Shown piece by piece: positions 34,130 through 43,606 of a DNA stretch of 64,000 nucleotides (positions are counted from its first letter, which is position 1; each line of letters begins with the position of its first letter). The position numbers and the translations under genes were made by a program. Source of the DNA: G963663315 sp965204925 (GTDB lineage: Bacteria > Pseudomonadota > Gammaproteobacteria > Arenicellales > Poriferihabitantaceae); assembly GCA_965204925.1 (NCBI GenBank), contig OZ242021.1:186001-250000 (forward strand). Reading direction: 5' to 3'. Under the pieces are notes generated by a model. The model did no database searches and was not told the DNA's origin. It saw nothing but the letters and a program-made list of their open reading frames with translations.

Positions 34130-35377
34130 ATGCCTGTTTACAGAATGAGCAAAGAGTCTCGACCGAACGATATTGTCGCATCTTTATGGCGCGCCGGCGT
34201 GGCTGCTGTGCATGGCGAACAGGTAGTCAGGAAAGCCCTGCAAGAGGACGGCATACGGGATATCGATCATCTGGTCGCGGTGGGCAAGGCGGCGCAAGCC
34301 ATGTGTCAGGGCGCGGACAGGTTTTTGTCGACCAGGGCGAGGGGGTTGCTCGTTACCAAATACAACCATATCGACAAGACGGACCGATTGCCGAAAAACA
34401 TACAGGTCATTGAGTCCGCCCATCCCGTCCCCGATGAAAACAGTCTGCTTGCGGGCAGGCGGCTCCTGGCCTTTGTTGAGTCGATACCGGAGTCAGGCTC
34501 CCTCGTCATGCTCATTTCAGGGGGAGCGTCCGCGCTGACAGAGCTTCTGCCGGCAAACACGGGACTGGACGAATTGCGGAAAGTCACCCGTAAACTGATT
34601 GCAGACGGATACGGTATTGACCGCATCAACCAGCTCCGTTGTCGGCTATCGCTGATAAAAGGGGGCAGACTGTTGCACAACTTCCGCGGCAGGCGCGTCA
34701 TTACCTATGCTATTTCCGATGTGCCAAACGATGATATCCGTATCATCGGATCAGGCATCGGCAACAATCAGCCGGTTCCCGGAGATGACTTCCCGATCCC
34801 CGAATCGATCCGGCCAATATTCGACAAGGTTGAAGAAACGCGGCAATGGCCGGCGGCGGCAAGCGGTTTTCATTATCGGGGACAAGTAATCGCTTGCAAC
34901 GCTCTGGCGCGCAATGCGATAGCGGAGCAGGCAGCCCAACAAGGCTACCGGGTAATGATCAATGAGGACCTGAATCGAAACCGTCCAGGCCCGAAAATCG
35001 GGCAGGCGGCAACGGTTATATCGAACCAGCTCCGCAACGAGGCGTGTCAAGGTATTTGTATCTGGGGTGGAGAGCCGGTTATTGATTTGCCCGACTGTCC
35101 CGGATACGGGGGCAGGAACCAGCATCTGGCCCTGCTGTTGGCGAGGGCAATCAGCGGCATGAAAAATATTGCCGTTATTGTAGCGGGTACCGACGGTACC
35201 GATGGACCGACTCCTTACGCCGGCGCGATTGTCGATGGCGGGACCTGGTCGCAGGAGGCGCAACAGGCGCTGAACAACGCCGACTCGGGCACATTCCTGA
35301 AACAGCGAGGCGCGCTCTTTCACAGCGGGATAACCGGCACCAACGTCATGGACCTGGCCGTTGCCCTGAAAATCTGA
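34130..35377 (+). CDS. Glycerate 2-kinase (GckA/TtuD, MOFRL family)
   Basis: This 415-aa kinase phosphorylates D-glycerate at C2, feeding glycolysis from glyoxylate or tartrate routes. Family motifs are VGKAAQAMCQGA near the N terminus, ISGGASALTELLP, NQLRCRLSLIKGGRL and the C-terminal MOFRL pattern GTDGTDGPT and GITGTNVMDL. The start is uncertain: ATGs at 34130 and 34145 are both plausible, and a TATACT element only 10-15 bp before the first would suggest a nearly leaderless transcript. The frame extends upstream to 34043 but that would overlap the divergent PerM-like gene. It is convergent with the acyl-CoA ligase gene. Confidence 0.9.
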   Translation: MPVYRMSKESRPNDIVASLWRAGVAAVHGEQVVRKALQEDGIRDIDHLVAVGKAAQAMCQGADRFLSTRARGLLVTKYNHIDKTDRLPKNIQVIESAHPVPDENSLLAGRRLLAFVESIPESGSLVMLISGGASALTELLPANTGLDELRKVTRKLIADGYGIDRINQLRCRLSLIKGGRLLHNFRGRRVITYAISDVPNDDIRIIGSGIGNNQPVPGDDFPIPESIRPIFDKVEETRQWPAAASGFHYRGQVIACNALARNAIAEQAAQQGYRVMINEDLNRNRPGPKIGQAATVISNQLRNEACQGICIWGGEPVIDLPDCPGYGGRNQHLALLLARAISGMKNIAVIVAGTDGTDGPTPYAGAIVDGGTWSQEAQQALNNADSGTFLKQRGALFHSGITGTNVMDLAVALKI

Positions 35378-35393
35378 AATACCGCAGCGCCGG

Positions 35394-37016
35394 TTATATT
35401 TCCCGCGCCCGTTCCCGCAGCCTGAATTTCTGGATTTTGCCGGTTGACGTTTTCGGCAATTCGCAGAATACGACATGTTTCGGCGCCTTGTAATGCGCCA
35501 GATTGCGGTAGCAGAAATCAATCACCTGGCGCTCCGTAAGCGTCTTGCCCGGCGCCAGACCGACAAAGGCGCAGGGGCTTTCTCCCCACTTCTGATCCGG
35601 CCTGGCAACCACCGCAGCCTCGATAATATCCGGATGGGCGTAAAGGCAGTTTTCTATTTCGATCGAGGAAATATTCTCGCCACCGGAAATAATAATGTCC
35701 TTTGAGCGATCTTTAAGTTCGATATAGTTGTCCGCGTGCATGACGCCGAGGTCGCCGGAATGGAACCAGCCCCCCTCAAAGGCCTGCCGGGTCGCTTCCG
35801 GGTCGGACAGGTAACCCTTCATAACGATGTTACCCTGAAACATGGCCTCTCCCAACTCCGAGCCATCCCTGGCAACCGGCATCATCGTTTCGGGACGCAT
35901 GATGTCGAGACCATCAAGTACATGACAGGATACGCCCTGACGGGCAGTTTTGTCGGCGCGGCCCTGTGAGTCGAGCGCTTCCCACTCCTCTTGCCGGGCA
36001 CAGATAACAGCCGGACCATAGGTTTCCGTCAGCCCGTATACATGGGTAACCCGAAAACCCCGGGAGGCCATCGCTGCAAGCACCGAAGCCGGTGGCGGAG
36101 CCGCCGCCGTCATCATATTGACCGAGTGATCAAACTCCCTGCGTTCATGCTCCGGCGCATTGATCAGCATGTTCATGATGACCGGCGCTCCGCAAAAATG
36201 CGTTACCCGATAATCGACGATCGCATCCAGGATGGATTGCGCATTGACCTGCCGCAGACAGACACTGGCGCCGGCTACCGCCGCCAGTGTCCACGGGAAG
36301 CACCAGCCATTGCAATGGAACATCGGCAACGTCCACAGATAAACCGGGAAGTGCGGCATTTCCCAGCCTATCGCATTGCTGAGCGCATTCAGGTAAGCGC
36401 CGCGGTGATGATAGACCACTCCCTTGGGGTTGCCGGTGGTGCCGGAAGTATAGTTCAGCGATATTGCATCCCATTCGTCATCGGGCCAGTGGCCCCGGAA
36501 ATCGGCATCCCCGCGTTCGAGCAAAGCGGACCAGGTAATCGTATCCAGAGAACAGGCAATATCAGGCGCCTCGATTTCAACCAGAAGCAAATTCCGGGTG
36601 ACTCGTCGCATGGCCTGTTTCGCCAATCCTGAATATTCGGCGTCAACCATGAACACATCGGCCTGTCCATGTTCGAGAATGAAGGCAATGGCAGCGGCAT
36701 CCAGTCGGGTATTGATCGCGTTCAGCACGGCTCCGGCCATCGGAATCGCAAAATGCGCCTCCAGGCAGGCGCGAGAATTGGGCGCAAGAATGGCGACTGT
36801 CCGGTTCTTGCCGACCCCCTGTCCGAGCAGCGCCGATGCGAGCTTCCTGCAGCTACTGAACATCTCCAGCCAGGACGCCTCGCACGCTCCGTCAATCACC
36901 GCGACACGGTCCGGATAAACCGATGCCGCCCGCTTCAGGAAATTCAGCGGGGTCAAGGGGCGATAGTTGGCGGCGCACCTGTCCAGCCCTTGCAGATAAG
37001 GGTTGTCGTCGTTCAT
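35394..37016 (-). CDS. AMP-forming acyl-CoA ligase
   Basis: This 540-aa ANL-superfamily enzyme activates a medium- or short-chain fatty (or aryl) acid to its CoA thioester through an acyl-AMP. It has the P-loop YTSGTTGNPKGV, the A5-type motif YGLTETYGP, the hinge region WFHSGDLGVMHADNYIELKDRSKD, and the catalytic lysine in the terminal STGKIQKFRLRE. The ATG at 37016 has a GGAG ribosome site, so an adjacent TTG is not needed. An insertion sequence now lies 24 bp upstream of the target duplication, so its native promoter has probably been displaced. Confidence 0.93.
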   Translation of the reverse strand: MNDDNPYLQGLDRCAANYRPLTPLNFLKRAASVYPDRVAVIDGACEASWLEMFSSCRKLASALLGQGVGKNRTVAILAPNSRACLEAHFAIPMAGAVLNAINTRLDAAAIAFILEHGQADVFMVDAEYSGLAKQAMRRVTRNLLLVEIEAPDIACSLDTITWSALLERGDADFRGHWPDDEWDAISLNYTSGTTGNPKGVVYHHRGAYLNALSNAIGWEMPHFPVYLWTLPMFHCNGWCFPWTLAAVAGASVCLRQVNAQSILDAIVDYRVTHFCGAPVIMNMLINAPEHERREFDHSVNMMTAAAPPPASVLAAMASRGFRVTHVYGLTETYGPAVICARQEEWEALDSQGRADKTARQGVSCHVLDGLDIMRPETMMPVARDGSELGEAMFQGNIVMKGYLSDPEATRQAFEGGWFHSGDLGVMHADNYIELKDRSKDIIISGGENISSIEIENCLYAHPDIIEAAVVARPDQKWGESPCAFVGLAPGKTLTERQVIDFCYRNLAHYKAPKHVVFCELPKTSTGKIQKFRLRERAREI

Positions 37017-37039
37017 CAAAATCTCCAGTCAGTCATTCT

Positions 37040-37064
37040 CCGGGATGTCAGCAATTCCCGCTAA
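37040..37064. repeat. IS left end: target duplication plus inverted repeat
   Basis: The 9-bp direct repeat CCGGGATGT (37040-37048) abuts the left 16-bp terminal inverted repeat CAGCAATTCCCGCTAA (37049-37064). The same nine bases recur right after the other end. Confidence 0.9.
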
Positions 37065-38662
37065 ATCCGGGAAGCCAGTAAATTCGGGGGTTTCAGGGGG
37101 TTATTAGACAATCTTTTCGCAGATTTTTCATGGAAAAGCGGTAGAATAAGGGCCGTTTCTTCATAGTCGGAGGATACCATGCCCAGGACCCTGTTTCGCA
37201 AGACCCTCAGCGCGCCGGGCCTCCTGCGGCTGGTGCGTGGGGATTTCGATCGCATCGAAGACCCCGTAGCAAGCCGTGGCCTGGGTCTGACGGACTGCCT
37301 GATGTCGGCTTTGGCGATGTTCAGCCTGAAGTACCCGTCGCTGCTGAGCTTTGAAAAGGATGCGCGCGACGAGGACCGTATCCGGTCGAACCTCAAAAAC
37401 CTGTACGGGGTGGTTCGCGCGCCATCGGATACCGCCATGCGTGAGCGTCTGGATCTGGTAGACCCGCGCTCGGTTCGTCGTGTTTTCAAGAGCGTGTTCG
37501 CCGCTTTGCAGCGGGGTAAGGGTTTGGAGGGTTTCACCTGGTTGGGTCACCATCTGCTGTCGGTAGACGGCACCGGGTATTTCTCATCGAAGAAGGTGCA
37601 TTGTGAGCGCTGTTGCGAGAAGCATCACCGCGATGGCAGCACGACCTGGTACCACCAGATGCTGGGGGCGGTGCTGGTTCACCCGCAACACCGGGAGGTA
37701 TTTCCGCTCGCCCCGGAGCCGCTCCTGCGGGCGGACGGGTCGCGCAAGAACGATTGCGAACGCAATGCCGCCAGGCGGCTGTTGCGGGACGCGCGACGGG
37801 AGCATCGGCGCCTGAAGTTGCTGGTGGTGGAAGATGCGCTGGCCTCGAACGGCCCGCACATCCGGCTGCTGGAGGAACTGGATATGCGATATGTGCTGGG
37901 GGTGAAGCCGGGAGATCATGGGGAACTGTTCCACTGGGTGGGCGTCACGGCGGCGACCCGTAGCGTGGAGATGGAGAAGGACGGCGCCCGCTTCCGCTTC
38001 CGATTCCTGAACGGCGTGCCGTTGAATGACGCGAATTTCGATTTGGAGGTGAACTTCCTGGAATGCCAGGAGACCCGCGCGGACGGTCGGATACTGCATT
38101 TCTCCTGGGTCACGGACCTGGAAGTCACGGAATCCAACGCATACGAACTGATGCGGGCGGGACGTGCTCGCTGGCGCATCGAGAATGAAACATTCAATAC
38201 CCTGAAGAACCAAGGCTACGGCTTTGAACACAATTTCGGTCACGGCCGGCAACATCTGGCGACGGTGTTCGCCCACCTGATGATGTTGGCGTTCCTCATG
38301 GATCAGGTGCAGCAACGGCGCTGCTCGCTGTTCCGCGCCGCGCGCGCCAAGGCGGGCAGTTTGAGGTCCCTGTGGGAGCGGCTGCGCGGGCTGTTCTCGG
38401 GATTCCACGTTGCGGACTGGGAGACGCTGTACCGGGGTATCGCGTTCGGGCACCGCAAGCCTGATCTGGTTCCCTTCGACACATCCTGACCCGGTGCCGT
38501 GACCGAGTGTGTGAAAGGCCGGTTCTTCAGGAAAACCCATGGCCAACCGCCGATCCGGCAATCCGCCGGAGGGGTGGCCTTGTCCGCATACCCTTAACGC
38601 CTGCGTTTGCATCCGAAAATCCCGCCGAATCCATGTGGGGATGTCCTTGGCGGGAATTGCTG
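37049..38662 (+). mobile_element. Complete IS4-like insertion sequence, 1614 bp
   Basis: The element is bounded by 16-bp imperfect inverted repeats (15 of 16 bases match) and flanked by a perfect 9-bp target duplication, CCGGGATGT. It contains a single intact transposase gene. The 9-bp duplication and the DDE signature fit the IS4 superfamily. Intact duplication and open reading frame indicate a recent and possibly active insertion. It has split the short divergent promoter region between the acyl-CoA ligase and the CoA-binding protein genes. Confidence 0.92.
37179..38489 (+). CDS. DDE transposase, IS4-like
   Basis: This is a 436-aa transposase. Candidate catalytic residues are Asp130 (LLSVDGTGYF), Asp219 (LVVEDALASNG) and Glu335 (RWRIENETFNTLKNQ); the last lies in a helix typical of DDE_Tnp_1 enzymes. 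A Cys/His-rich stretch (HCERCCEKHH, residues 141-150) is unusual and may bind metal. The ATG has a GGAGG ribosome site. The frame is intact and the gene fills most of the element. Confidence 0.92.
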   Translation: MPRTLFRKTLSAPGLLRLVRGDFDRIEDPVASRGLGLTDCLMSALAMFSLKYPSLLSFEKDARDEDRIRSNLKNLYGVVRAPSDTAMRERLDLVDPRSVRRVFKSVFAALQRGKGLEGFTWLGHHLLSVDGTGYFSSKKVHCERCCEKHHRDGSTTWYHQMLGAVLVHPQHREVFPLAPEPLLRADGSRKNDCERNAARRLLRDARREHRRLKLLVVEDALASNGPHIRLLEELDMRYVLGVKPGDHGELFHWVGVTAATRSVEMEKDGARFRFRFLNGVPLNDANFDLEVNFLECQETRADGRILHFSWVTDLEVTESNAYELMRAGRARWRIENETFNTLKNQGYGFEHNFGHGRQHLATVFAHLMMLAFLMDQVQQRRCSLFRAARAKAGSLRSLWERLRGLFSGFHVADWETLYRGIAFGHRKPDLVPFDTS

Positions 38663-38671
38663 CCGGGATGT
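38647..38671. repeat. IS right end: inverted repeat plus target duplication
   Basis: The right inverted repeat TTGGCGGGAATTGCTG (38647-38662) is complementary to the left end except at one base. It is followed directly by the second copy of CCGGGATGT (38663-38671). Confidence 0.9.
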
Positions 38672-38739
38672 TACCGGACTGGCTTAAAAACCCGATCTGT
38701 TTTATATTCAGCCCTGCCTGAAATCTATCATAAACAACG

Positions 38740-39210
38740 ATGACTGACACTAATACCCTGCGGCGTATATTGCTCGACAACAATACGGTGGCGATCGTCG
38801 GCCTTTCCGCGAAGTGGCACCGCCCCAGCTACTTTGTCGCGAAATACCTGCTGGACCATGGTTTCAATGTGATTCCGGTCAACCCCAACTACACTGAGGT
38901 GCTCGGACAGAAATGTTATCCAGACCTCGCCTCGATTCCGCGTCCAATCGATATTGTCGACCTGTTTCAACGGCCGCAAACGGCGCCTGATTATGCCAGA
39001 CAGGCAATCGCAATCGGAGCCGGGGCGCTGTGGCTCCAGCTCGGCGTGACCAGTGATGAGGCGCACAGGATAGCACAAGACGCCGATCTCGAATTTGTCG
39101 AGAACAGATGTCTCAAGATCGAACACGGCCGCATATTCGGCGGATTGAATTTCATGGGCGTCAACACGAAAATCATCTCTTCCCGACGCCTCAGGCATAT
39201 CGCCAACTAA
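38740..39210 (+). CDS. CoA-binding domain protein (YccU family)
   Basis: This 156-aa cytosolic protein has a Rossmann-like CoA-binding domain similar to the N-terminal part of succinyl-CoA synthetase alpha. The nucleotide loop is VAIVGLSAKWHRPSYFVAKYL, followed by VIPVNPNY, a VDLFQRP strand end and the LWLQLGVTSDEA and ENRCLKIEH segments. Family members are widespread and of unknown function. It lies 38 bp before metY, an association seen in other proteobacteria, and may be co-transcribed with it. Confidence 0.88.
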   Translation: MTDTNTLRRILLDNNTVAIVGLSAKWHRPSYFVAKYLLDHGFNVIPVNPNYTEVLGQKCYPDLASIPRPIDIVDLFQRPQTAPDYARQAIAIGAGALWLQLGVTSDEAHRIAQDADLEFVENRCLKIEHGRIFGGLNFMGVNTKIISSRRLRHIAN

Positions 39211-39248
39211 CAATCCCGACAGACCGGATTTATCAACCGGAACAACCA

Positions 39249-40535
39249 ATGAGCGACCACGAATTCGACTTCGACACCCTCTGCCTGCACGCTGGCGCCC
39301 AGCCGGACCCCGCTACCGGATCGCGCGCCACGCCGATCTACCAGACGGTTGCTTACGTATTCGATCATACCGATCACGCAGCCAGCTTGTTCAACCTGCA
39401 AACGTTCGGCAATATCTACACGCGCCTGACGAATCCGACTACAGCGACGTTCGAAGAACGCATGGCCGCCCTGGAAGGAGGGCGCGCCGCCGTTGCGTCA
39501 AGTACCGGCATGGCCGCGCAGATGATCGCGCTTTTGACGATCCTGAAACAGGGCGACGAGCTGGTTTCCGCCAGTACGCTGTATGGCGGCACCGTGTCCC
39601 AGTTCGCGATCAACTTCAAACGCATGGGAATAAAGACCACGTTTGTCGACCCTGACGACCCACAGAATTTTGAGCGGGCGATTACCGGTAAAACCAGGGC
39701 GCTATACGGTGAAACAGTCGGCAACCCGAACAATAATGTGCTCGATATCGAAGCGATTGCCGGCATTGCCCACAAACACGGGCTACCGCTGGTCATAGAC
39801 AACACGTTTGCCACCCCTTATCTGTGCCGCCCATTCGAGCATGGAGCGGATCTGGTTGTTCACTCCGCTACCAAATTCATTTGCGGACATGGCACCTCAA
39901 TGGGCGGCGTCGTTGTCGAATCGGGGAAATTCGACTGGGGCAATGGAAATTTCCCGGACATGACCGAACCGTCCGAGGGGTATCACGGCGTCAAGTTCTG
40001 GGAGACATTCGGTGACTTCGCCTATACCATGAAGGTTCGCTGTGAAACCCTGCGGACGCTTGGCCCGACGTTGAGTCCGTTCAATTCATTCATGATGCTG
40101 CAAGGTCTTGAAACGCTGCCCGTGCGTATGGACCGGCATGTGGAAAACACCAGAAAGGTGGTCGAATTCCTGAAGCAAAGCAAGCAGGTGACGTGGGTAA
40201 AGTATGCCGGAGATGTCGATAGCCCCTGGTATCCGCTGGCGCAGAAATACCTGCCCAGAGGCGCCGGTTCAGTACTGACCTTCGGCATTGAGGGAGGCCA
40301 GCAGGCAGGCACCAGATTCATAGAAAGTGTCCAGTTCCTGAGCCATCTGGCCAACATCGGAGACGCCAGGACACTGGTGATCCATCCCTCATCCACAACC
40401 CATCGGCAACTGAACGAACAGGAGCAGATCGAGGCCGGCATCAGCCCGGACATGATCCGGCTCTCCGTGGGACTGGAATCGGCCAACGACATTATCTGGG
40501 ATATCGGGCAGGCGCTGGAGCGATCCGGGGTGTGA
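39249..40535 (+). CDS. metY: O-acetylhomoserine sulfhydrylase
   Basis: This 428-aa PLP enzyme of the Cys/Met metabolism family makes homocysteine from O-acetylhomoserine and sulfide. The start is the ATG of MSDHEFDFDTLCLHAGAQPD; the open frame upstream overlaps the preceding gene and is not used. The PLP lysine is in VVHSATKFICGHG, and the MetY-specific insertions (YHGVKFWETFGDFAYTMK) distinguish it from cystathionine gamma-synthase. Length fits MetY (about 430). With cbs and the homocysteine methyltransferase in this window it forms a homocysteine-centred set. Confidence 0.94.
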   Translation: MSDHEFDFDTLCLHAGAQPDPATGSRATPIYQTVAYVFDHTDHAASLFNLQTFGNIYTRLTNPTTATFEERMAALEGGRAAVASSTGMAAQMIALLTILKQGDELVSASTLYGGTVSQFAINFKRMGIKTTFVDPDDPQNFERAITGKTRALYGETVGNPNNNVLDIEAIAGIAHKHGLPLVIDNTFATPYLCRPFEHGADLVVHSATKFICGHGTSMGGVVVESGKFDWGNGNFPDMTEPSEGYHGVKFWETFGDFAYTMKVRCETLRTLGPTLSPFNSFMMLQGLETLPVRMDRHVENTRKVVEFLKQSKQVTWVKYAGDVDSPWYPLAQKYLPRGAGSVLTFGIEGGQQAGTRFIESVQFLSHLANIGDARTLVIHPSSTTHRQLNEQEQIEAGISPDMIRLSVGLESANDIIWDIGQALERSGV

Positions 40536-40581
40536 TCAATCCGGAAGCGGCGCAGAATAATCGGCAAGGCAAGCGGGCGGA

Positions 40582-40974
40582 TTATTCGATTCTTTCGAGC
40601 GGTACCGGTTGCCGGTCTTCATTGACCGAAACGTAAGTGTAGATCGCTTCTGTAACCTTGAGGCGCTCCCGGCGAGCATGCCTTCTCCGCGCCCAGACCT
40701 CGATATGAACGGATAACGAGGTATTACCGAAGCGGGTTACCTCGCAATAGCAACTGACCTGGTCTCCGACAAATACCGGCAAATGAAAGGTCATGCCTTC
40801 CACCGCCACGGTCACCAGACGGCCATGCACGACATAACTGGCATAAATGGCGCCGGCGATGTCCATTTGTGACATGATCCATCCACCGAATATGTCCCCG
40901 CTCGGATTGGCGTCGGCCGGCATGGCAACGGTGCGCAAGGAAGGCGGTTTTTCTGTCAGTCGTGTCTTGCTCAT
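40582..40974 (-). CDS. yciA: Acyl-CoA thioesterase YciA
   Basis: This 130-aa hot-dog-fold thioesterase hydrolyses acyl-CoAs. The family active-site region is MPADANPSGDIFGGWIMSQMD, with the catalytic Asp in the first helix, and VEGMTFHLPVFVGDQVSCYC forms the following strands. Length is typical. It is divergent from yciB, an arrangement that keeps the common yciA/yciB/yciI association of gammaproteobacteria. Confidence 0.94.
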   Translation of the reverse strand: MSKTRLTEKPPSLRTVAMPADANPSGDIFGGWIMSQMDIAGAIYASYVVHGRLVTVAVEGMTFHLPVFVGDQVSCYCEVTRFGNTSLSVHIEVWARRRHARRERLKVTEAIYTYVSVNEDRQPVPLERIE

Positions 40975-41089
40975 GAGAATCGAAATGATAATTTGACCCC
41001 TGTTTATTTCCCGGGCTTTTCAGCCTCGCTGTTTGCCCTGCCATGCGTGAATCCGTATACTTGTGCGCCGGTCTCCCCTTCCCTCGAAC

Positions 41090-41650
41090 ATGAAACTGTT
41101 ATTCGACCTGTTTCCGCTGCTGATCTTTTTCGGCGCATTCAAATTTTACGATATTTTCATCGCCACTGCGGCAGCAATTATCGCCACATTTATCCAGGTG
41201 AGTATATTCTGGACGAAGCATCGCCGGGTTGAAACCATTCATATAATCACCCTGGTCATTATCACCCTGCTGGGCGGGCTCACCATTCTGCTCAAGGACG
41301 ACATGTTCATAAAATGGAAGCCGACTATCGTCAACTGGCTGTTTTCCGCGGTCATTGTCGGCATGCTGTTATTTGCCAGGAAATCGGCGCTGGAATTCGT
41401 AATGGGTAAACAGATCGACCTGCCGGGAGCGGTATGGCGCAAGCTGAACTGGGCCTGGGCCATCTTTTTCCTCGCTCTGGGCGCATTGAATCTGTATGTC
41501 GCCTTTTATTATAACATCGACGCCGACCCCGAAACCCGCACCGCGGCCTGGGTCCATTTCAAGGTGTTCTGGCTGTTCGGACTTACCCTGGTATTTGTCA
41601 TAGCGCAAATGTTCTTCCTGAGTAAACACATTCATCCAACGGAAAAATAA
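41090..41650 (+). CDS. yciB: Inner membrane-spanning septation-type protein YciB (IspZ)
   Basis: This 186-aa inner-membrane protein has about six hydrophobic helices. The opening MKLLFDLFPLLIFFGAFK and the central GGLTILLKDDMFIKWKPTIVNWL segment are diagnostic of the IspZ/YciB family, linked to envelope integrity and division. I use the ATG at 41090; an earlier in-frame Met at 41063 adds an unlikely leader. It is 5 bp before yciI. Confidence 0.95.
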   Translation: MKLLFDLFPLLIFFGAFKFYDIFIATAAAIIATFIQVSIFWTKHRRVETIHIITLVIITLLGGLTILLKDDMFIKWKPTIVNWLFSAVIVGMLLFARKSALEFVMGKQIDLPGAVWRKLNWAWAIFFLALGALNLYVAFYYNIDADPETRTAAWVHFKVFWLFGLTLVFVIAQMFFLSKHIHPTEK

Positions 41651-41655
41651 AGACC

Positions 41656-41955
41656 ATGTACTATACGATCTACGCGACCGACGCCAGCGACAGCCTGGAA
41701 AATCGCACACAAGCCAGACCGGCCCATATCCAACGCCTGCAGACGCTGGTCGACCAGGGGCGTCTCCTGGCAGCCGGACCCAACCCTGCCATTGATACCG
41801 AAGACCCCGGCAGCGCAGGATTTACCGGCAGTTTGATTATCGCCGAATTCGATTCTCTGGAAGACGCCGAGGACTGGGCCAACGACGACCCTTTTGTAGC
41901 GGCAGGCGTTTATATAAAAACAGAAGTCAAACCCTGGAAGAAAGTATTGCCCTGA
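41656..41955 (+). CDS. yciI: YciI-like protein
   Basis: This 99-aa dimeric alpha-beta protein of the YCII family (ferredoxin-like fold) has the conserved His/Asp pair (His in RPAHIQRLQ and Asp in DDPFVAAGVY). No biochemical role is firmly known. Its position just after yciB supports the assignment. Confidence 0.92.
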   Translation: MYYTIYATDASDSLENRTQARPAHIQRLQTLVDQGRLLAAGPNPAIDTEDPGSAGFTGSLIIAEFDSLEDAEDWANDDPFVAAGVYIKTEVKPWKKVLP

Positions 41956-42040
41956 TCGTGACCCGTATATTTGAGTTGACAGGCCGGGACGAATCTTGCA
42001 CAATGCAAATGCAGGTTCCTGACAAAACAGGAGGGGGATC

Positions 42041-42988
42041 GTGGACCCGATACAGGTATTAGATCCAATACAGGCATTAATTGATTCCAAAATGCGATCC
42101 ATCATCACATTTTTGATTCTCGCATTTGCTCTTGTATTAATATTCAAGGGCATAAAAGTCGTTCCGCAGAGCAATGTATTCGTCGTCGAACGATTCGGAA
42201 AATTTACCAGAACCCTTGCTGCCGGCCTGAATTTCATCGTCCCGTTCCTGGACCGGATCGCGCACAAGATATCCATTCTCGAACGACAGTTGCCGGAATT
42301 CACCATTTCGGTAATCACGCGGGACAACGTGGAAGTGCAGCTGGAGTCGACAGTTTTCTACCGCATCACTGACGCGGCATCTTCGGTCTACCGCATCCAG
42401 AATATCAATCTGGCACTGCATACCGCTTCCGAATCGATCATCCGCTCCGCCGCCGGCAAGCTCGAGCTGGACGAACTGCAATCAAGCAGAGAATCCATGA
42501 ACAAGGAGATTGCGCATAATCTCAAGGAGGCGGCCGGCGTATGGGGTATCGACATCACGCGCACCGAGATCACGGACGTTATCATTGACGAGCAAACCAA
42601 GGACGCGCAACGCCAGCAACTGAACGCCGAACGCGAGCGTCGCGCGGTGATTGCGCGGGCAGAAGGTGAAAAACGGGCGATAGAGCTGGCCGCCGAGGCC
42701 AAGCTGTTTGAAGCCCAGCGCGATGCCGATGCGGTCAAGGTCAAGGCGGACGCTGACGCCTATGCCGTGCGCGTCAAGGCTGCAGCCGACGCCGAACAGA
42801 CCCGGGTTGTCGCCGCCGCCATCGCCGATAACGGCCAGCCTGCCATCGAATTCGAGATCATGAAGCGCCAGATGACAGCGCTGTCCGAAGTAGCCTCCGC
42901 CGACAACGCCAAGACGATTATTCTTCCTACCGATGTAACCGGCGTTCTCGGAGCGTTACAGACATTTGTCGAGAACATCCGCAAATAG
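42041..42988 (+). CDS. SPFH/band 7 membrane protein (QmcA/stomatin type)
   Basis: This is a 315-aa membrane-anchored stomatin-type protein. A hydrophobic N-terminal helix (about 20-38) is followed by the SPFH domain (VVPQSNVFVVERFGKF through ITRTEITDVI) and a charged helical segment with Ala/Glu/Lys repeats (to about 260). The GTG start at 42041 is supported by a strong AGGAGGGGG ribosome site; an ATG 51 bp later is a weaker alternative. It pairs with the NfeD-like gene 2 bp downstream, the standard STOMATIN/NfeD unit thought to organise membrane microdomains or protease access. Confidence 0.94.
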   Translation: MDPIQVLDPIQALIDSKMRSIITFLILAFALVLIFKGIKVVPQSNVFVVERFGKFTRTLAAGLNFIVPFLDRIAHKISILERQLPEFTISVITRDNVEVQLESTVFYRITDAASSVYRIQNINLALHTASESIIRSAAGKLELDELQSSRESMNKEIAHNLKEAAGVWGIDITRTEITDVIIDEQTKDAQRQQLNAERERRAVIARAEGEKRAIELAAEAKLFEAQRDADAVKVKADADAYAVRVKAAADAEQTRVVAAAIADNGQPAIEFEIMKRQMTALSEVASADNAKTIILPTDVTGVLGALQTFVENIRK

Positions 42989-42990
42989 CA

Positions 42991-43296
42991 ATGGAAGCCT
43001 GGCAGACACTGGCCTTCTGGCTGTTTCAAGTCGAGACCTGGATCATTCTCGGCATTGTCCTGGTCGTTCTGGACATATTCCTTGGCTTCAGCATGATCGT
43101 ATTGCCCATTGGCGTCGCCGCGCTGCTACTCGGCGCCCTGCTGTACAGCGATTCCCGACAGATTTTTGGCGAATCCGGTCTTTTCCCGTCCTGGCGCGCA
43201 GTTCTGATCTGGTTCGCATGCCTGTCGGTCGTCTCCATAGGGCTGATCAAGACCCTGTTCCAGCGCAAGCAAGACACGGACATAAACAAGTATTGA
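42991..43296 (+). CDS. Short NfeD-like membrane protein
   Basis: This 101-aa protein has an amphipathic N terminus and three hydrophobic segments. It matches the short NfeD form (without the serine protease domain) that pairs with SPFH proteins. The opening WIILGIVLVVLDIFLGFSMIVLPIGVAALLLG is characteristic. The C-terminal OB-fold domain of longer NfeD proteins is missing. It overlaps no neighbour and is the last core-type gene before the accessory region. Confidence 0.87.
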   Translation: MEAWQTLAFWLFQVETWIILGIVLVVLDIFLGFSMIVLPIGVAALLLGALLYSDSRQIFGESGLFPSWRAVLIWFACLSVVSIGLIKTLFQRKQDTDINKY

Positions 43297-43606
43297 GGCG
43301 GAATGTCGGACTCGTAGCAGCCACCCAGGTTCAACTTCGGGCTGAGACCCCTGCAGACGCTCCCGGCTTGCGCAGCGCGGTTTTGGCGACCGCAGGTATC
43401 ATCGTAACCAGATCCAGGGCAGGATGAGGCAGCCCACACTATGCGCCCGCGAAGGAGAAAGAAATGGCTCCGGCATCCGGTTTTGCCCCAGATGGATGGA
43501 TGTAAGGTGACCGACCCGCTGAAGTGAGAAAGTCAGGATTCGGTAACGTAACCAGTGCGTAGTCCCGACCGCTCAACCAAACTCCACCAGAGATGTACGA
43601 ATTTCC
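43297..43606. other. 310-bp gap at the left edge of the accessory region
   Basis: No convincing coding frame, RNA gene or terminator was found here. It separates NfeD from the end of the JAB-E1 gene and probably contains the left junction of the accessory island, but I see no clear direct repeat or integrase. Confidence 0.5.
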
